Source: Physcomitrium patens (taxonomy: Eukaryota; Streptophyta; Bryopsida; Funariales; Funariaceae). From it: a stretch of 64,000 nt of DNA. The translations under genes and the position numbers were made by a program. The notes below the pieces were generated by a model that worked only from the letters and a program-made list of their open reading frames with translations, was not told where the DNA came from and did not search any database. The DNA is taken from positions 19,442,257 to 19,506,256 of the forward strand of contig NC_037257.1 of assembly GCF_000002425.4 (NCBI RefSeq). Direction: 5' to 3'. This document shows positions 23,709 to 36,572 of this stretch, piece after piece (the first letter of the stretch is position 1; each line of letters begins with the position of its first letter).

Positions 23709-24520
23709 TGTCAAATTCACCACCATTAAGACCATTGTGGCAATTGGGGCATCAATGGACTTGAAAATGTATCAAATGGATATAAAGACGATCTTTTTGA
23801 ATGTAGAATTACAAGAAGATGTACATGAACTATGATTCTATTTACATGTACATGATTCCATCTACATGAACCAACTTCAAGGATTTCTAGAATTAGGCAA
23901 AGAATACCTCATGTGCAAATTGAAGAAATCCTTGTATGGATTGAAACAATCACTAAGAGCATGGTATCAACATATTGATATATTTTTTGTCAAAAAGAAA
24001 TTTGTAAAGAGTAAAGCTAATCATTCACTATATGTGATGGAATCTTAAGAATTCTTGTTGGTTGTAATCCTCTAAGTTGATGATTTGATCATCTTGGCTA
24101 ATAATATGAAAAAGATGGATTGGATGAAAGAAATATTATAAAAAGAATATGAGATGAGTGATTTGGAAGAGCTATTCTATATTAAGTAGCAATAGACTCA
24201 TTTATGTATGCAATAGTAGTCACAAAAGTTGATCTTGTATTTAGTACGAGTGTTGTAAACCAACACATTTTTAAGGCAAAATCTTTGCTTGGACAACAAT
24301 AAAAAAATAATAATAATAATAATAATTAAAAAATACAAAGAACTTTAAATTGTATATAAGTAATAAAAATGTTAATTTATAAAGATATTGTAATGCGGAT
24401 TCGACTAGAGATGCAAATGATAGAAGATCCACAATAGAATATGTGTTCTTTAATGGAGTGGGAGCCATTTCATGGAATTACAAGAGACAACCTCTCATTG
24501 TAAGATCAACCATGGACTTC
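23709..24520 (+). mobile_element. Ty1/copia fragment, reverse transcriptase and RNase H
   Basis: Translated text matches the copia reverse transcriptase of the younger elements here (KFTTI.TIVAIGASMDL, KLKKSLYGLKQS, DDLIIL) and an RNase H piece (VGAISWNYKRQP) near the end. It is broken several times and lacks gag, integrase and LTRs. Confidence 0.7.
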
Positions 24521-25063
24521 ACTTTTTTTGTAAACCTTGCAATTAATAGTTGTTTCTTGCAATCCCATGAAGTAGATTATAGTTGATCAAAGAATACATA
24601 TTCTATTATTGATCTTCTATTATTTGTATCTATAAACCAATATATATCATAATAACCATGCAAAGTAATATAATCAACTTTTAGATACAACTTGAAGTGC
24701 AATGCATCTTTTAAATACCTCATAATATTTTTCATGGTATTTTAATGGATTGATCTAGGCTTAACATATATCAGCTTAAAACACTAAATACATATGCAAG
24801 ATTCATTTTTATACCAATCATTATATATATAATTAAGTTCACTATTTTTTTATATAGAATACCTTATATTTGATAATAAATTCATTATTTGTGAACTTCA
24901 TTAACTTCAAATTGGCCTTCAAAGGTGTTCTAATAGGCTTACACTATTCTATGTTGAATCATTTTAATACCTATTGAAGAAATACAACAATCAAGATACA
25001 AGTAAGTAGAAATTAGTAATATTATTCAGCAAAAAAGTGTAGACTAAGATGACTCATATCAAA
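24521..25063 (-). mobile_element. Ty1/copia fragment, opposite orientation
   Basis: The minus strand matches RNase H and reverse transcriptase of the same copia group (compare 46380-46850). Near 24.96 kb it passes into text like a B-type LTR end (TATTGAAGAAATAC followed by AAGTAAGTAGAAAT). With the preceding fragment it makes a head-to-head arrangement. Decayed, several breaks. Confidence 0.6.
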
Positions 25064-25614
25064 ATATCATGGAGATATATCTACTATAATTATTACCTAA
25101 GTAATATGAATAGATAGAATTCAATAAAAGTAAATTAATTTCATAACACTTTCTAAAAAAGCTTCTTAGAAGCTTTGTAGAAATTGTTTTGACTTTACAT
25201 GTATTTATAATTAATTGATAGGTTAGAAACTTGATCAAAAAACCACTTATATATCACATGTATTGATAGCTTGCGAAATAAGCTAACTATGTGGCATCCA
25301 TATAGAAAATTTGCCTTGCAAGTCAAGATATGTATTATATAAAGTCAACACGTTTTTGGAGGTCCTATAGAATATTACTACATAGATCCTAGATAGATAA
25401 TATATATATAAAGGCAAGAATGAAGCCTTCTTCACTCTTGTCAACTCCTTTCTTATTTTAGTCTAATTTCAAGAGTCTCTAATTTCTTTGACTTTTGATA
25501 ATAACCATTCTAGTTTCCTTTTAATATACATATTTTTTCATTTTAATTTTTGTCACTTTATTTTCATACAAATTTCTCAAATTTATGCATCTTCTTTTAC
25601 TTCATGTCCTTGAT
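25064..25614 (+). repeat. 5' LTR of the old gypsy copy
   Basis: Aligns with the G1 LTR along its whole length, for example GCTTCTTAGAAGCTT, GGCAAGA.TGAAGCC and TCTTCACTCTTGTCAACTCC. Many transitions separate it from G1. Confidence 0.68.
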
Positions 25615-28600
25615 AGATTAACAATAGTATACTCACAATATTAGAGCTTTGTCTTCTTTTGATTAAGAGTGGATTATCATTTTTTTTGTAATGAGAGATA
25701 AACATATTAGAAGTTGCAAAATATCCTCTTTTAAACTAATATTATTTTTTATTTTCAAGTCTTCTTTTCTACTTATCTTAAGAAAAATTAGATATATATA
25801 TATATATATATATATATTTTAAGTATTATCATAGTAAAGATTCTTGAAATAAAGAGTGCAATGGCACAAATGAAAAATTGAGAGAATTGATGCTTGCAAT
25901 ACATCAATTTAGTTTATTGCTACCAAAAACAATAAAATTGGTAAAAAGTGAAGATATAGATATGATTTTGAGCTACTTTAACATCTACGTTGAATCATAT
26001 CTTTTTTTCTATGGTAGAATATCCTTTCAATATTAGAAAATCCAAAGTTGCTTTATTTGAGAAGTTTGATGGTACTAGATCTAAGTTTTGAAGATTTAAC
26101 AACCAAGTGTAATTTGTGATTGAACTTCAACCTCAAAGCTATCCAATCATAAGATCACAAGTTAAATTCATTAGTAAACTTCTTTCAAATTTGGTATTAT
26201 CATGGTTTTCATCTTTTATTAAATGACAAGATCCAATATTGGATAATCTGAAGGTTTTTTTGATGGAGTTTCAATTTATGTATGGAAAACATGATGCAAT
26301 TCATGTTGCAACTAATAAGATTCATATCTTGTAATAAGACAATTAATCACTAATATTATATGCTTTTTTAATTTTGACAACTAGTGAATGATATCAAGTG
26401 GGATGATGTTGCCTTTATCAGCCAATTTTTCTATAGATTATAATATGAGGTAAAAAAATTGATGCTCAACTTATCTGATCTTCAAACATTGAATCAAATA
26501 ATTAACTTTGTTGTGAAGTGTGACAATTGATTTTTTGAGTTTCAAATTAAAAATTATGTAAGACAACCTCTATGTTATTAAAATTTAATAACAAAACTAA
26601 AGGCTTTTTAATTTTAATATTTAGAACTAAAAGACATGCAAATTGATATGGTATATTTTAAACCTCTTTTTGAATAAGAAAATACTCAATATCTTAAAAA
26701 TTCACTATGTTTATATTATAGAGAAGCTAAGTACACCATTCAATATTATCCAAAAAAATAATACAACTACAAAATGAGAAGTACAACTATCAAAGATGAA
26801 AAAAATTTGAAAAACAAATTTATTCAACTATAATAAAGATCATGTGGCTAAAATTTTATACAAATAAAGGTCCTATTTCTTCTCAGAATCTTCTTTTCTT
26901 TTTTTATAATGGATGTGTATTTATGACTTAATAATTACAAAGCCTTTATTTCAATAGATTTAAGAGCCTTAGCTTAATTTTATATGAAGAATTTGTTAAA
27001 AGCCATAGAATATTATTAGTACAAAAAACTAAATTGGTATATATAGAAGTCATAGATAGCCATCTGTTATCTTTTGGAGATATTACTTATAAAACACTTC
27101 TTACAGATGTAGCAATAAATGGTCATAATAATTGCATAATTTTTAATATAATTAGGTTTCTCTCTAATTTGGTCATTTTAGATTTATTATGGCTAGAAAA
27201 GTTTTCTTACATGCTGCAAAAGATGGATCACTTTTTGTTATTTATGCCACACCCATTTTTAATAATGAAAAGACTTTAAGTAGCATTCCAAATAAATATT
27301 AAGTTTTTATAGATGTTTTTAAGAAAAAAAATATAAATATCATCTTGAAGTATTGCCTATATGATTGCTTGATCAACCTTAAAGAGGGAAGTTAGTCACT
27401 ATTTGATCTAATCTATAGTTTATCACAAAATAAATTGATTGAATTCAAGAAGTATATTGACAAGAACTTTGCTAAGAATTTCATATGCCATTCATGAAAA
27501 AAAGAGATAAATGAAAGACTGCATTTTGAACAAGGTATGAATACTTTAAATATAATATCATACTTTTTGGACTATTAAATGTACCACTTATATTTCAACA
27601 TATTATGAATGATATTTTTTGTGAGTTTCTAATTGATTTTATTATCTATTATTTTGATGATATTTTAATTTATTTTAAGAATATAAAAAAATATGAAGTT
27701 TATGATATTCTTTTAAAAAATGGCGTCATTATCTAGAAGATGCTTCCAATCCAATCACCATATATACGGATCATACGATCCTTGAGTATTTCATGTCAAT
27801 ATATATTTTGAATTATTGCTAGACTTATTTGAGCATGTCTTTGTCAAGATTCAAGTTCAATATCACTTATCAATTAAGAAAATAACAAAATTTATCTAAT
27901 GCCCTTTTTAGACGTTCTTATCTTATACCAAAAGAAAGAGATGCAACTTTTGATCAATAAAAGATAATTTTATTGAAGCCATAATAACTTCATCTTTAAA
28001 TAATGAAATCAATATAGACTATTGATTCAATTTTTTTCAAGCAAATTCAATCAAGTATGTCTTCTAATCAACTTGTTCATGATATTAAGAATATTTCTTC
28101 TACGTCTTGTGATACTTTTAAGTTTGAGTTCAAAAATAATCTACTTTATTTTGAAAGGTACCTATATGTTTTTAAAAGAGAAGTACATTTACATGATATT
28201 CAAGCATGTCATAACTTTCTAGCAATATGACATTTTGGATACAACAAACTTTAAAGCTAATATCTAAAGATTTTTAGTGGCCACAAATGAGGAAGGCTGT
28301 AAAATACTTTGTTCAATCATGTGATGTTTGTTCAAGGTCAAAAACTCCTCATTGTCAATCTTATGGAGTTCTTTAGCTATTACTTATTCCAAAACAACTA
28401 TAGTATTTTGTTTCTATAGATTTTATTATAGATCTTTTAATCTCGAATTTGTGTGATTCTATATTTGTGATAGTGGATCATTTTATCAAAATGATACATT
28501 TTGTACCATACATAAAATTTATTATAAGTGAAGAAATTACTAAGTTTTTCTTTGATAATATCTATTAGTATCATGGATTACTAAAAGATATTATTTTGGA

Positions 28601-29370
28601 TAGGAGGTCGCAATTTGTATTAAGATTGTGATAAATCATTTTTAAGATTTTAAAAGTAGACATAAAGCTTTCTTCGACCTTTCATTCTTAAATTGATGGA
28701 TAGACAAAGTGCATAAACCAAGTTTTGGAGTAATACTTAAGGTATATCATCAATTAACAACAAGACAATTGAACAACCTTCATACTATTGGCAGAGTTTA
28801 CTTATAATAAAACGATGCATTTTCCTACACAATGAATACCTTTCTCTACTAACTGTGGTTATCATCCATGATTTAATACTTTTGACTTTTTAAAATTTGA
28901 TAATCTAGCAATAAATGATTCAATAAATTATTTGTCAAAGCTACATATAACATTAAAGGTACAATTAAAAAAAAACTCAAGAATGACAAAAGTTTAATAT
29001 AGATGCATATCAAAAAGAACAATGACAATTTAACATAAGTGATTAGGTATGGTTACTTTGTTATAATATCAAGTCTACTTGTCCTTGTGATAAGTTGGAT
29101 TATTGCAAGCTTGGATCTTTTTTGATTTGTAGACAAATCAATTTCGTTGTTTATGAATTACATCCATAGTAGTTAATGAAGATCCATTATGTATTCCATG
29201 TGTCTCTTCTTCAATCATACAAGACTATGAATATACCAAGAAGAAGACAAGTCCCACCTCTTCCTATAGATATATAAAGGATATCTTTAAAATATATTTC
29301 TATAATAGATAAGATATCAATAGATAGTCTTAATAGAATTTTGAATAAATATAGTCATTAAATGATGAAA
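25064..29370 (+). mobile_element. Old Ty3/gypsy chromovirus copy, decayed
   Basis: This is the same family as G1 (31239-37572) but far more diverged. The left LTR is at about 25064-25614. The body follows G1 in order through gag (from about 25.86 kb), protease, reverse transcriptase, RNase H, integrase, and the end of pol near 29.2 kb. No right LTR is visible, and some internal parts present in G1 are missing. It is broken many times; substitutions run strongly towards A and T, so it is much older than G1. Confidence 0.75.
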
Positions 29371-29689
29371 GTTCTTCATTAATATAGCAATCACAACTTA
29401 TAAGTAAAAATATTGTATTATGTATTGTCTTGTTTAAAAAAAAAAAATTACTTAACTATAAAAGGTGAAATTGTATTTTATAATTATCTAAAAAATATTA
29501 ATTAGTTCCATTCAAATAAGAAGAATACAATTCGAACTTTAATTCAAAAGTGCATAAAGTCAATACAAAGTGCTCAATTTTTTTTTTTTAATAACTTCAA
29601 TCACATACAAATTCAAAGATGCTTTATTACATTTATAAGAGATTACTTTTTCTATTCTTTGGTGTCTCTAAGTGTCTCCACTTGAGGAG
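29371..29689. other. A+T-rich junction, no gene seen
   Basis: Low-complexity DNA between the truncated old gypsy copy and the leader of the next copia element. No LTR boundary or open frame could be assigned. Confidence 0.4.
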
Positions 29690-30354
29690 TTCTATATGCT
29701 AATATCTCTTACTCTAATAGAAAAAATATTACAGTAGTAAATCATATTTGAGACACTTAGATAGGTTATTAGACTTGTGAGAAGTCTTAAAAATAAAGTT
29801 GAGAGTGTTTTTGAAAATAAAACCACTAATTTGTTTACAGAGAAGGATTCTGTGATTTTAAGGAAGCAAAATCTTCTTGCTGATTTTGAGAGCATTAGGA
29901 CTTCTTCTTACAATCTTTTTTTGATACAACTATTCCTTAAACATGGCTTTAAGTGGAGGTGAAGGATTGAGAGTTATTGAGAAGTTTAGAGGTGATAATT
30001 TCTACCATTGGATGATAAAAATGAAGCTTTTGTTGGCATCTTTGGATCTTTGGGATATTGTAGATGAAAGTGAAGAGGCTTCAAGCAAAGATGCTCATAT
30101 AAAGGAAAAGAAGGAGTTCAAACGTCGTGAAAAGAAAACTTTTGGATTGATTGCAACCAATGTAGATGAAGCCAACTTTTCCTACATTATCTCTTGCAAA
30201 GGACCAGCGGAAGTATGGAAGACTCTTTGCAACATCTACAAGAGCAAAAACTTATCCAACATCATCTATACAAGGAGGAAGTTCTTCACTTGCAAGATGG
30301 AAGAAGGTGAATATCTCATGGCTCATGTCAATAAGGTAAAGGCTCTTGCAAACT
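29690..30354 (+). mobile_element. Copia leader and gag, left part of element E1
   Basis: An untranslated leader like that of C1 (near 41.27-41.46 kb) is followed by a copia gag from 29943 (ALSGGEGLRVIEKFRGDNF). The element is split by A1: the TSD CAAAC lies at 30350-30354, and the gag resumes at 40022. No 5' LTR was recognised on the left. Broken and incomplete. Confidence 0.75.
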
Positions 30355-30639
30355 ATTGAAACATAGAAAGCATACTCCACACAAGTAAGTTAAGACCAGC
30401 AAGGTTGCACTATAACAAATAGAGTGTGGTATGAGATAATTCTTCCCATGCCAACCCTTTCCTTATATACTAGTACCAAGGTACCAAGTGCTACAATCCA
30501 TATGGGATATCTCCTAGGACCAGCCCTCCCCTTGTACTCTAATGTACTATAAACCAGCACCCTACCTTATGGGATATCCTTAACAACGCTTGTATTCTAT
30601 TGACCATTAGCAACTACTTAAAGAGTTCTTTTCTCAACA
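30355..30639 (-). repeat. 3' LTR of A1
   Basis: Minus-strand ends are TGTTGAG and TTCAATA, an imperfect inverted pair. The adjoining internal sequence AAAGTAGGAG serves as polypurine tract. Confidence 0.9.
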
Positions 30640-31233
30640 CTCCTACTTTGCTATTGGTCAATTAGCTATCAATCCTAATGCCTTACTCAACTTGTTGTGT
30701 CCTTCTCTATCTAAGGCTTTTGTCAACAAATCAGCCAACATGTCTTTGGTTTCACAATACATCATATCAATAACCTCCATCTCTATCTTCTCTCTTATGA
30801 AATGATGCTGAATATCAATGTACTTAGTTCTTGCATGATGCTTTGGATTCTTTCCAAAAGTAAGACATCCTTGATTGTCACACCTCAATGGAGTAGCCTC
30901 CAATTGCACAAGTCTAATATCTTCCAATAACAACCTCAACCAAAATGCCTCCATTGCTTTATGACTTGCTGCCAAATACTCCGCTCCTATTGTGGACCTT
31001 GCAATGTTTGGTTGTCTATTGCTTTTCGAAGATATGGCTCCCACTCAAACAAAGAATACATAGCCCATTGTTGACCTTCAATCGTTTGCATCTTTCTTGG
31101 TTCTAAGCACCCACTTACATCCAATTGTTGTGGAAAGATGTGGTTCTTTCACCATTCACCTTGTGGTCTTCTCTCACGTGTTGGATATCTTCTTTCATGC
31201 AAAGAAGATGAGCCTTCTTGCACCTCTTGCTGC

Positions 31234-31238
31234 CTTGT
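31234..31238. repeat. Target-site duplication of G1, left
   Basis: CTTGT here and at 37573-37577. The joined flanks match the uninterrupted A6 sequence near 61830. Confidence 0.92.
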
Positions 31239-31536
31239 TGTCACGGACATACATATAATTACCTATATGAATAGATAAAAGTATGTAAAAGTAGGTTAAT
31301 TGTGTAATATCTTCTAGAGAAGCTTCTTAGAAGCTTCATAGACGCTGCTTTGACTTTATAGGAGTCTATAGTTGACTTTTAGGTTAGAAACTTGGTCAAC
31401 AAGTTAGCCATGTGCCACGCATGTTGGAAGCTTAAAGAACAAGCTAACTACGTGGTCCATCCATAGAAAACTTGCCTTGCAAGCAAAGGCATGTGGCCTA
31501 GAAAGTCAACATATATTGGAGGTCTTATAGAACATC

Positions 31537-31546
31537 GCCACGTGGC
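31537..31546 (+). promoter_or_regulatory. G-box GCCACGTGGC in G1 LTR
   Basis: A perfect 10-base palindrome with the CACGTG core bound by plant bZIP and bHLH factors (ABA, light and stress responses). It is 14 bases upstream of the TATA box and is repeated at 37341-37350 in the other LTR. A further ACGTGG lies about 90 bases upstream. Confidence 0.6.
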
Positions 31547-31560
31547 TTCTAGTTAGATAG

Positions 31561-31570
31561 TATATATAGA
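31561..31570 (+). promoter_or_regulatory. TATA box of G1 5' LTR
   Basis: TATATATAGA is followed about 25 bases later by CCTCTTCACTCTTG, a plausible transcription start region. The same box lies in the 3' LTR at about 37365-37374. Confidence 0.6.
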
Positions 31571-31788
31571 GGCAAGAGTGAAGCCCTCTTCACTCTTGTC
31601 AACTCCTTTCTTGCTTCTAGTCTAGTTTCAAGGGTCTCTAGTTTTCTTGTATTTTGGCAATAGCCATTCCAGTTTCTTTCTTAATATACATATTTCTATT
31701 TTGTCCTATTTCTTTTTGAGAAAAGTCTCACTTACTCTTTAGCTTTTATCGAGTTCTTGTCCCTGACAGATTGACAAGAGTACACTTA

Positions 31789-31801
31789 CAATATCAGAGC
31801 T
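31789..31801 (+). other. Possible primer binding site of G1
   Basis: CAATATCAGAGCT resembles the tRNA-Met 3'-end complement TGGTATCAGAGCC, but it starts 20 bases after the LTR rather than directly beside it. The old gypsy copy has the same arrangement (near 25.64 kb). Confidence 0.4.
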
Positions 31802-33720
31802 TTGTCTTTTCTTGATTAAGAGTGGATTACCCCTTTTTCTTGATAAGACATAAGCGCATTAGAAGTTGCGGATTACCCTCTTTTAAACTGATATTGTTCT
31901 TAGTATTTTCTTTGTTATCAATTCCTCTCTTCTATTTGTTTTGAGCGTTGTTAGACATCTTCTCTTTTCTAAGTGCTACTATGGCAGAGCTTGTTGAAAT
32001 GAAGAGTGCAATGGCACAGATGCAAGAACAATTGAGGGAGTTAATGCTTGCGATGCATCAACTCAATTTACCACCACAAGGAGCAACAAGAATGGTAGGA
32101 AGTGAAGATATAGAGATGATTGGGGCTGCTTCAACATCTGCACCAAACCCTGTCCCTTCTCCCAGAATGGAACACCCTTCGAGTGTTAGAGAACCGAGAG
32201 TTGCCTTGCCCGAGAAGTTTGATGGTACCAGATCTAAGTTTCGAGGATTCATCAATCAGGTCCAACTAGTGATTGAACTTCAACCCCAAAGCTATCCAAC
32301 TCCAGGGTCATAAGTAAGATTCATTGGTACACTTCTTTCAGGTTCAGCATTGTCATGGTTTTCATCTTTTTTTGAACGACGAGATCCAATATTGGATAAT
32401 CTGGAGGCTTTTTTGGCGGAGTTTCGATCCATGTTTGGAGAACATGATGCAATTCGTGTTGCAACCAACAAGATCCGTATTTTGTGACAAGGCAATCGAT
32501 CAGTAACATTATATGCTTCGCAATTTCGACAACTTGCAACTGATATCAAGTGGGATGATGCCGCACTTGTGAGTCAATTTCTCTACGGATTACAATATGA
32601 GGTAAAGAAATTGATGCTTAATTTACCTGATCCTCAAACATTGAGTCAAGCAATTGACTTTGCTGTGAAGTGCGACAATCGACTTTTTGAATTTCGATCC
32701 GAGAGTCGCACAAGTGGGCCTCAACGTTACTACAATTCAATGGCAACACCGACGTCTCCTCAACACATACCTTCGGAAGTAGAGGATATGCAAATTGATG
32801 CGGTACGTTTCAAACCTCTTACTGAGCAAGAAAAGTCTCGTCGTCGACAAGAAGGATTGTGCTTATATTGTAGAGAACCTAAGCACACTGCTCAACATTG
32901 TCCAAAGAAGCGACGTAACTACAAAATGAGGAGTACGGCTGTCAAAGAAGACAGTATGTCGGAAAACGAGTACGTCCAGCTACAATAGGGACCGTGCGGC
33001 TGGAATCTTGTACAACTTCTAATAAAGGTCCTATCCTCTCCTCAAAACCATCTCCTTGTTTTATAATAGATGTGCATTTAGGACCTAATAATTACAAAGC
33101 CTCTGCCTTGGTAGATTCAGGAGCCTCATCTTGTTTTTTAGATGAAGAATTTGCTAGATGTCATAGAATATCATTAATACAAAAAAACTAAACCTGTACA
33201 CGTAGAAGTCATAGATGGTCGTCCGTTGTCTTCTGGAGATGTAACTCACGAAACACTTCCTGTAGATGTAGTAATAAATGGTCATAGTAGTTGCGTAATT
33301 TTTAATATAATTAGATCTCCCTCTAATCCAGTAATTTTAGGCTTATCATGATTAGAAAAGTATAATCCTCGAATAGATTGGATTTCTCGTAAACTTGATT
33401 TTCCTCAGAGCATTAGTAACAGTTCTATTAACCAAATAAAAAACCATGAGTCTAGTATAGTAAAACTCACACCTATAGGTGCAAAAGCATTTATACACGC
33501 AGCAAAAGAAGGATCAACTTTTGCTATTTATGCTGCACCTATTTCTGAAAGCGTAAAGACTTCAAGTGGCATTCCAAGTCAATATCAGGATTATCAAGAC
33601 GTTTTTGAGAAAAAGAATGCAGATATTCTTCCTGAGCATCGCCCATACGATTGTTCAATCGATCTCAAGGAAGGAACTCAGCCACCATTTGGACCAATTT
33701 ACAGTTTATCGCAAGATGAG

Positions 33721-36483
33721 TTGGCTGAACTCAAGACATATATTGACGAGAATTTAGCGAAGAATTTCATACGCCATTCAAAATCTCCAGCAGGAGCTCC
33801 AATTTTATTCGTAAAGAAAAAAGATGGATCTTTACGAATGTGTGTTGACTATCGAGGACTCAACAAGATCACAATCAAGAACAGGTATCCATTACCTTTG
33901 ATATCAGGACTCCTTGACCAGTTAAATCAAGCTAAGATCTATACAAAAATAGATCTAAGAGGAGCATATAATCTAGTACGGATCAAAGAAGGAGATGAAT
34001 GGAAGACTGCGTTTCGAACCAGGTACGGGCATTTTGAATATAATGTCATGCCTTTTGGACTCACGAATGCACCAGCTGCTTTTCAACATCTCATGAATGA
34101 TGTATTTCGTGAATTCTTAGACAATTTTGTCGTCTGCTACCTAGACGATATCCTGATTTATTCTAAGAATGTTGAAGAACATGAAATACATGTTCGTCAA
34201 GTATTACAAAAACTCAGAGATGCAGGATTGTACGCCAAGATGGAAAAGTGTGTATTTCACACTACTCAAGTTGACTTTTTAGGATACATCATTTCAAATG
34301 ATGGTCTTATGATGGATTCTAAGAAAGTCCAAACAATCATGGATTGGAAGATTCCAAAGACTGTGAGAGATGTCCAATGTTTCTTGGGATTTGCCAATTA
34401 CTATCGGATCTTCATCAAAGACTTCTCACGAGTTGCAGCTCCACTTACACGCTTGACTAGTAAAGATAAATTCCAATGGAATCAAGAAGCGGAAGCAGCA
34501 TTTGAAGCCTTGAAGACATCGTTTGTCTCTGCACCAGTCTTATATCGTGTTGATTTTTCCAAGGCATTTTTTATGGAAACAGACGCATCGGATTTTGCCT
34601 TGGGTGCAGTTTTATCACAAATGGGAACAGATGACAAACTTCATCCGATAGCTTTTCATTCAAGAAAATTCTCAGCAGCCGAGATCAATTATGAAATCCA
34701 CGATAAAGAACTTCTTGCAATCGTGGATTCCTTTCAAGAATGGCGTCATTATCTAGAAGGTGCTTCTAGTCCAGTCACTGTGTATACAGATCACAAGAAC
34801 CTCGAGTATTTCATGTCAGCACGCGTGTTGAATCGTCGTCAAGCTCGTTGGAGTATGTCTTTGTCAAGATTTGACTTCATTATCACTTATCGGCCAGGAA
34901 AACAACAAGGTTTGTCTGATGCCCTGTCTAGACGTTCTTATTTTGCACCAAAAGAAGGAGATGCAGCTTTTGAGCAACAAAGAACGGTCCTCTTGAAACC
35001 GGAGCAATTTCATCTCCGAGCAGTGAAATCAACATTGACTGTTGATTCAACTTTTCTCAAACAAATCCAGTCCAATATGTCCTCAGACCCTCTTGTTCAT
35101 GATATCGAGAATAATTCTTCCAAGTCTCATGATTCTTCTAAGTTCAAGTTCAAGAATAATCTATTATATTTTGAAGGACGCCTATATGTTCCAGAAGGAA
35201 AAGCACGTTTGCGTGTTCTTCAAGCACGTCATGACTTTCCAGCAGTAGGGCACTTTGGATATAATAAGACTCTGGAACTCATATCAAGAGATTTTTGGTG
35301 GCCACAAATGTGGAAGTCAGTCAAAGGCTTTGTACAATCATGTGATATTTGTTCAAGATCAAAAATTCCTCGACATCGACCTTACGGACTTCTTCAGCCA
35401 TTACCTATACCAGAACAACCATGGTCTTCTGTTTCTATGGATTTCATCACAGATCTTCCAAACTCAAGATCTTATGATTCTATATTTGTGATAGTAGATC
35501 GTTTCACCAAGATGGCACATTTTATGCCATGTACAAAATCTATCACAGGTGAAGAAACAGCTAAGCTTTTCATTGATAATATCTATCGCTATCATGGATT
35601 ACCTAAAGATATCATATCGGATAGGGGAACTCAATTTGTGTCGAGATTCTGGAAGACTCTTTTCAAGATTTTAAAAGTGGACATAAAGCTATCTTCAGCT
35701 TTCCATCCTCAAACTGATGGACAAACAGAGCGCGTAAACCAAGTCTTGGAACAGTATTTAAGGTGTACCATCAACTACCAACAAGATGATTGGACAAACC
35801 TTCTGCCATTGGCAGAGTTTGCTTATAATAATACGGTACATTCTTCCACGCAACAAACACCTTTCTTTGCCAATTATGGCTATCATCCACGACTTGATAC
35901 TTTTGATTTTTCAAAAGTTGATAATCCTGCAGCAGAAGATATGGCAAATCGGTTGTCAGAGTTACATGCAATAATGAAGGCGCAGTTGAAGAAAGCTCAA
36001 GAACGACAAAAGATAAATGTAGATGTATATCGTAAAGAGCAACCACAACTCAACGTGGGTGATAAGGTATGGCTACTTCGTCGCAATATCAAGACCACTC
36101 GACCTTGTGACAAATTGGACTATCGTAGGCTTGGCCCCTTTTCTGTTTCTGAACAGATCAACCCAATTGCATATCGGTTACATCTACCGGAGTCAATGAA
36201 GATCCATCCTGTATTCCACGTGTCTCTTCTTGAACCATATAACACAGTGGATATACAAGGAAGAAGACAAATGCCACCGCCTCCTATAGAAGTAGATAAT
36301 AATGAAGAATTTGAGGTGGAAGAGATATTAGACTCAAGGCGGCGCCGAAATAAGCTGGAATATCTTGTTCATTGGTGCGGATATGATATTAGTGAGCGCA
36401 CATGGGAGCCATCCAGGAATCTAGCAAATGCATCAGCTAAAGTCAAATTTTTTCATCAACGACATCCATCAAAACCAAGATGA
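33721..36483 (+). CDS. G1 pol: reverse transcriptase, RNase H, integrase, chromodomain
   Basis: Fossil element gene, open over 920 codons. Order by residue of this stretch: reverse transcriptase about 1-210 (FVKKKDGSLRMCVDYRGLN, YLDD near 140), RNase H about 270-400 (ETDASDFALGAVLSQ), integrase zinc finger HHCC about 515-555 (CDICSRSK), catalytic core about 570-730 (MDFITDLP, SDRGTQFVSRFW, HPQTDGQTERVN), integrase C-terminal region about 775-845, and chromodomain about 860-910 (EVEEILDSRRRRNKLEYLVHW, TWEPSRNL). Protease lies upstream and is not part of this open stretch. The chromodomain is thought to direct integration to marked chromatin. Confidence 0.92.
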   Translation: MAELKTYIDENLAKNFIRHSKSPAGAPILFVKKKDGSLRMCVDYRGLNKITIKNRYPLPLISGLLDQLNQAKIYTKIDLRGAYNLVRIKEGDEWKTAFRTRYGHFEYNVMPFGLTNAPAAFQHLMNDVFREFLDNFVVCYLDDILIYSKNVEEHEIHVRQVLQKLRDAGLYAKMEKCVFHTTQVDFLGYIISNDGLMMDSKKVQTIMDWKIPKTVRDVQCFLGFANYYRIFIKDFSRVAAPLTRLTSKDKFQWNQEAEAAFEALKTSFVSAPVLYRVDFSKAFFMETDASDFALGAVLSQMGTDDKLHPIAFHSRKFSAAEINYEIHDKELLAIVDSFQEWRHYLEGASSPVTVYTDHKNLEYFMSARVLNRRQARWSMSLSRFDFIITYRPGKQQGLSDALSRRSYFAPKEGDAAFEQQRTVLLKPEQFHLRAVKSTLTVDSTFLKQIQSNMSSDPLVHDIENNSSKSHDSSKFKFKNNLLYFEGRLYVPEGKARLRVLQARHDFPAVGHFGYNKTLELISRDFWWPQMWKSVKGFVQSCDICSRSKIPRHRPYGLLQPLPIPEQPWSSVSMDFITDLPNSRSYDSIFVIVDRFTKMAHFMPCTKSITGEETAKLFIDNIYRYHGLPKDIISDRGTQFVSRFWKTLFKILKVDIKLSSAFHPQTDGQTERVNQVLEQYLRCTINYQQDDWTNLLPLAEFAYNNTVHSSTQQTPFFANYGYHPRLDTFDFSKVDNPAAEDMANRLSELHAIMKAQLKKAQERQKINVDVYRKEQPQLNVGDKVWLLRRNIKTTRPCDKLDYRRLGPFSVSEQINPIAYRLHLPESMKIHPVFHVSLLEPYNTVDIQGRRQMPPPPIEVDNNEEFEVEEILDSRRRRNKLEYLVHWCGYDISERTWEPSRNLANASAKVKFFHQRHPSKPR

Positions 36484-36572
36484 AAACCTCTCTTATAAAA
36501 GAGACAAGATTGAGGCAAGATAACATTCAATTTCCTATCCTTGTTTGTAACTTCTTTGCATTTTGTGACGCT

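Larger units (their letters stand above)
31239..31768 (+). repeat. 5' LTR of G1
   Basis: 530 bp, TGTCACGG...CCCTGACA, 99.4% identical to 37043-37572 by my base-by-base reading (3 differences). Contains the G-box and TATA listed separately. Confidence 0.96.
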
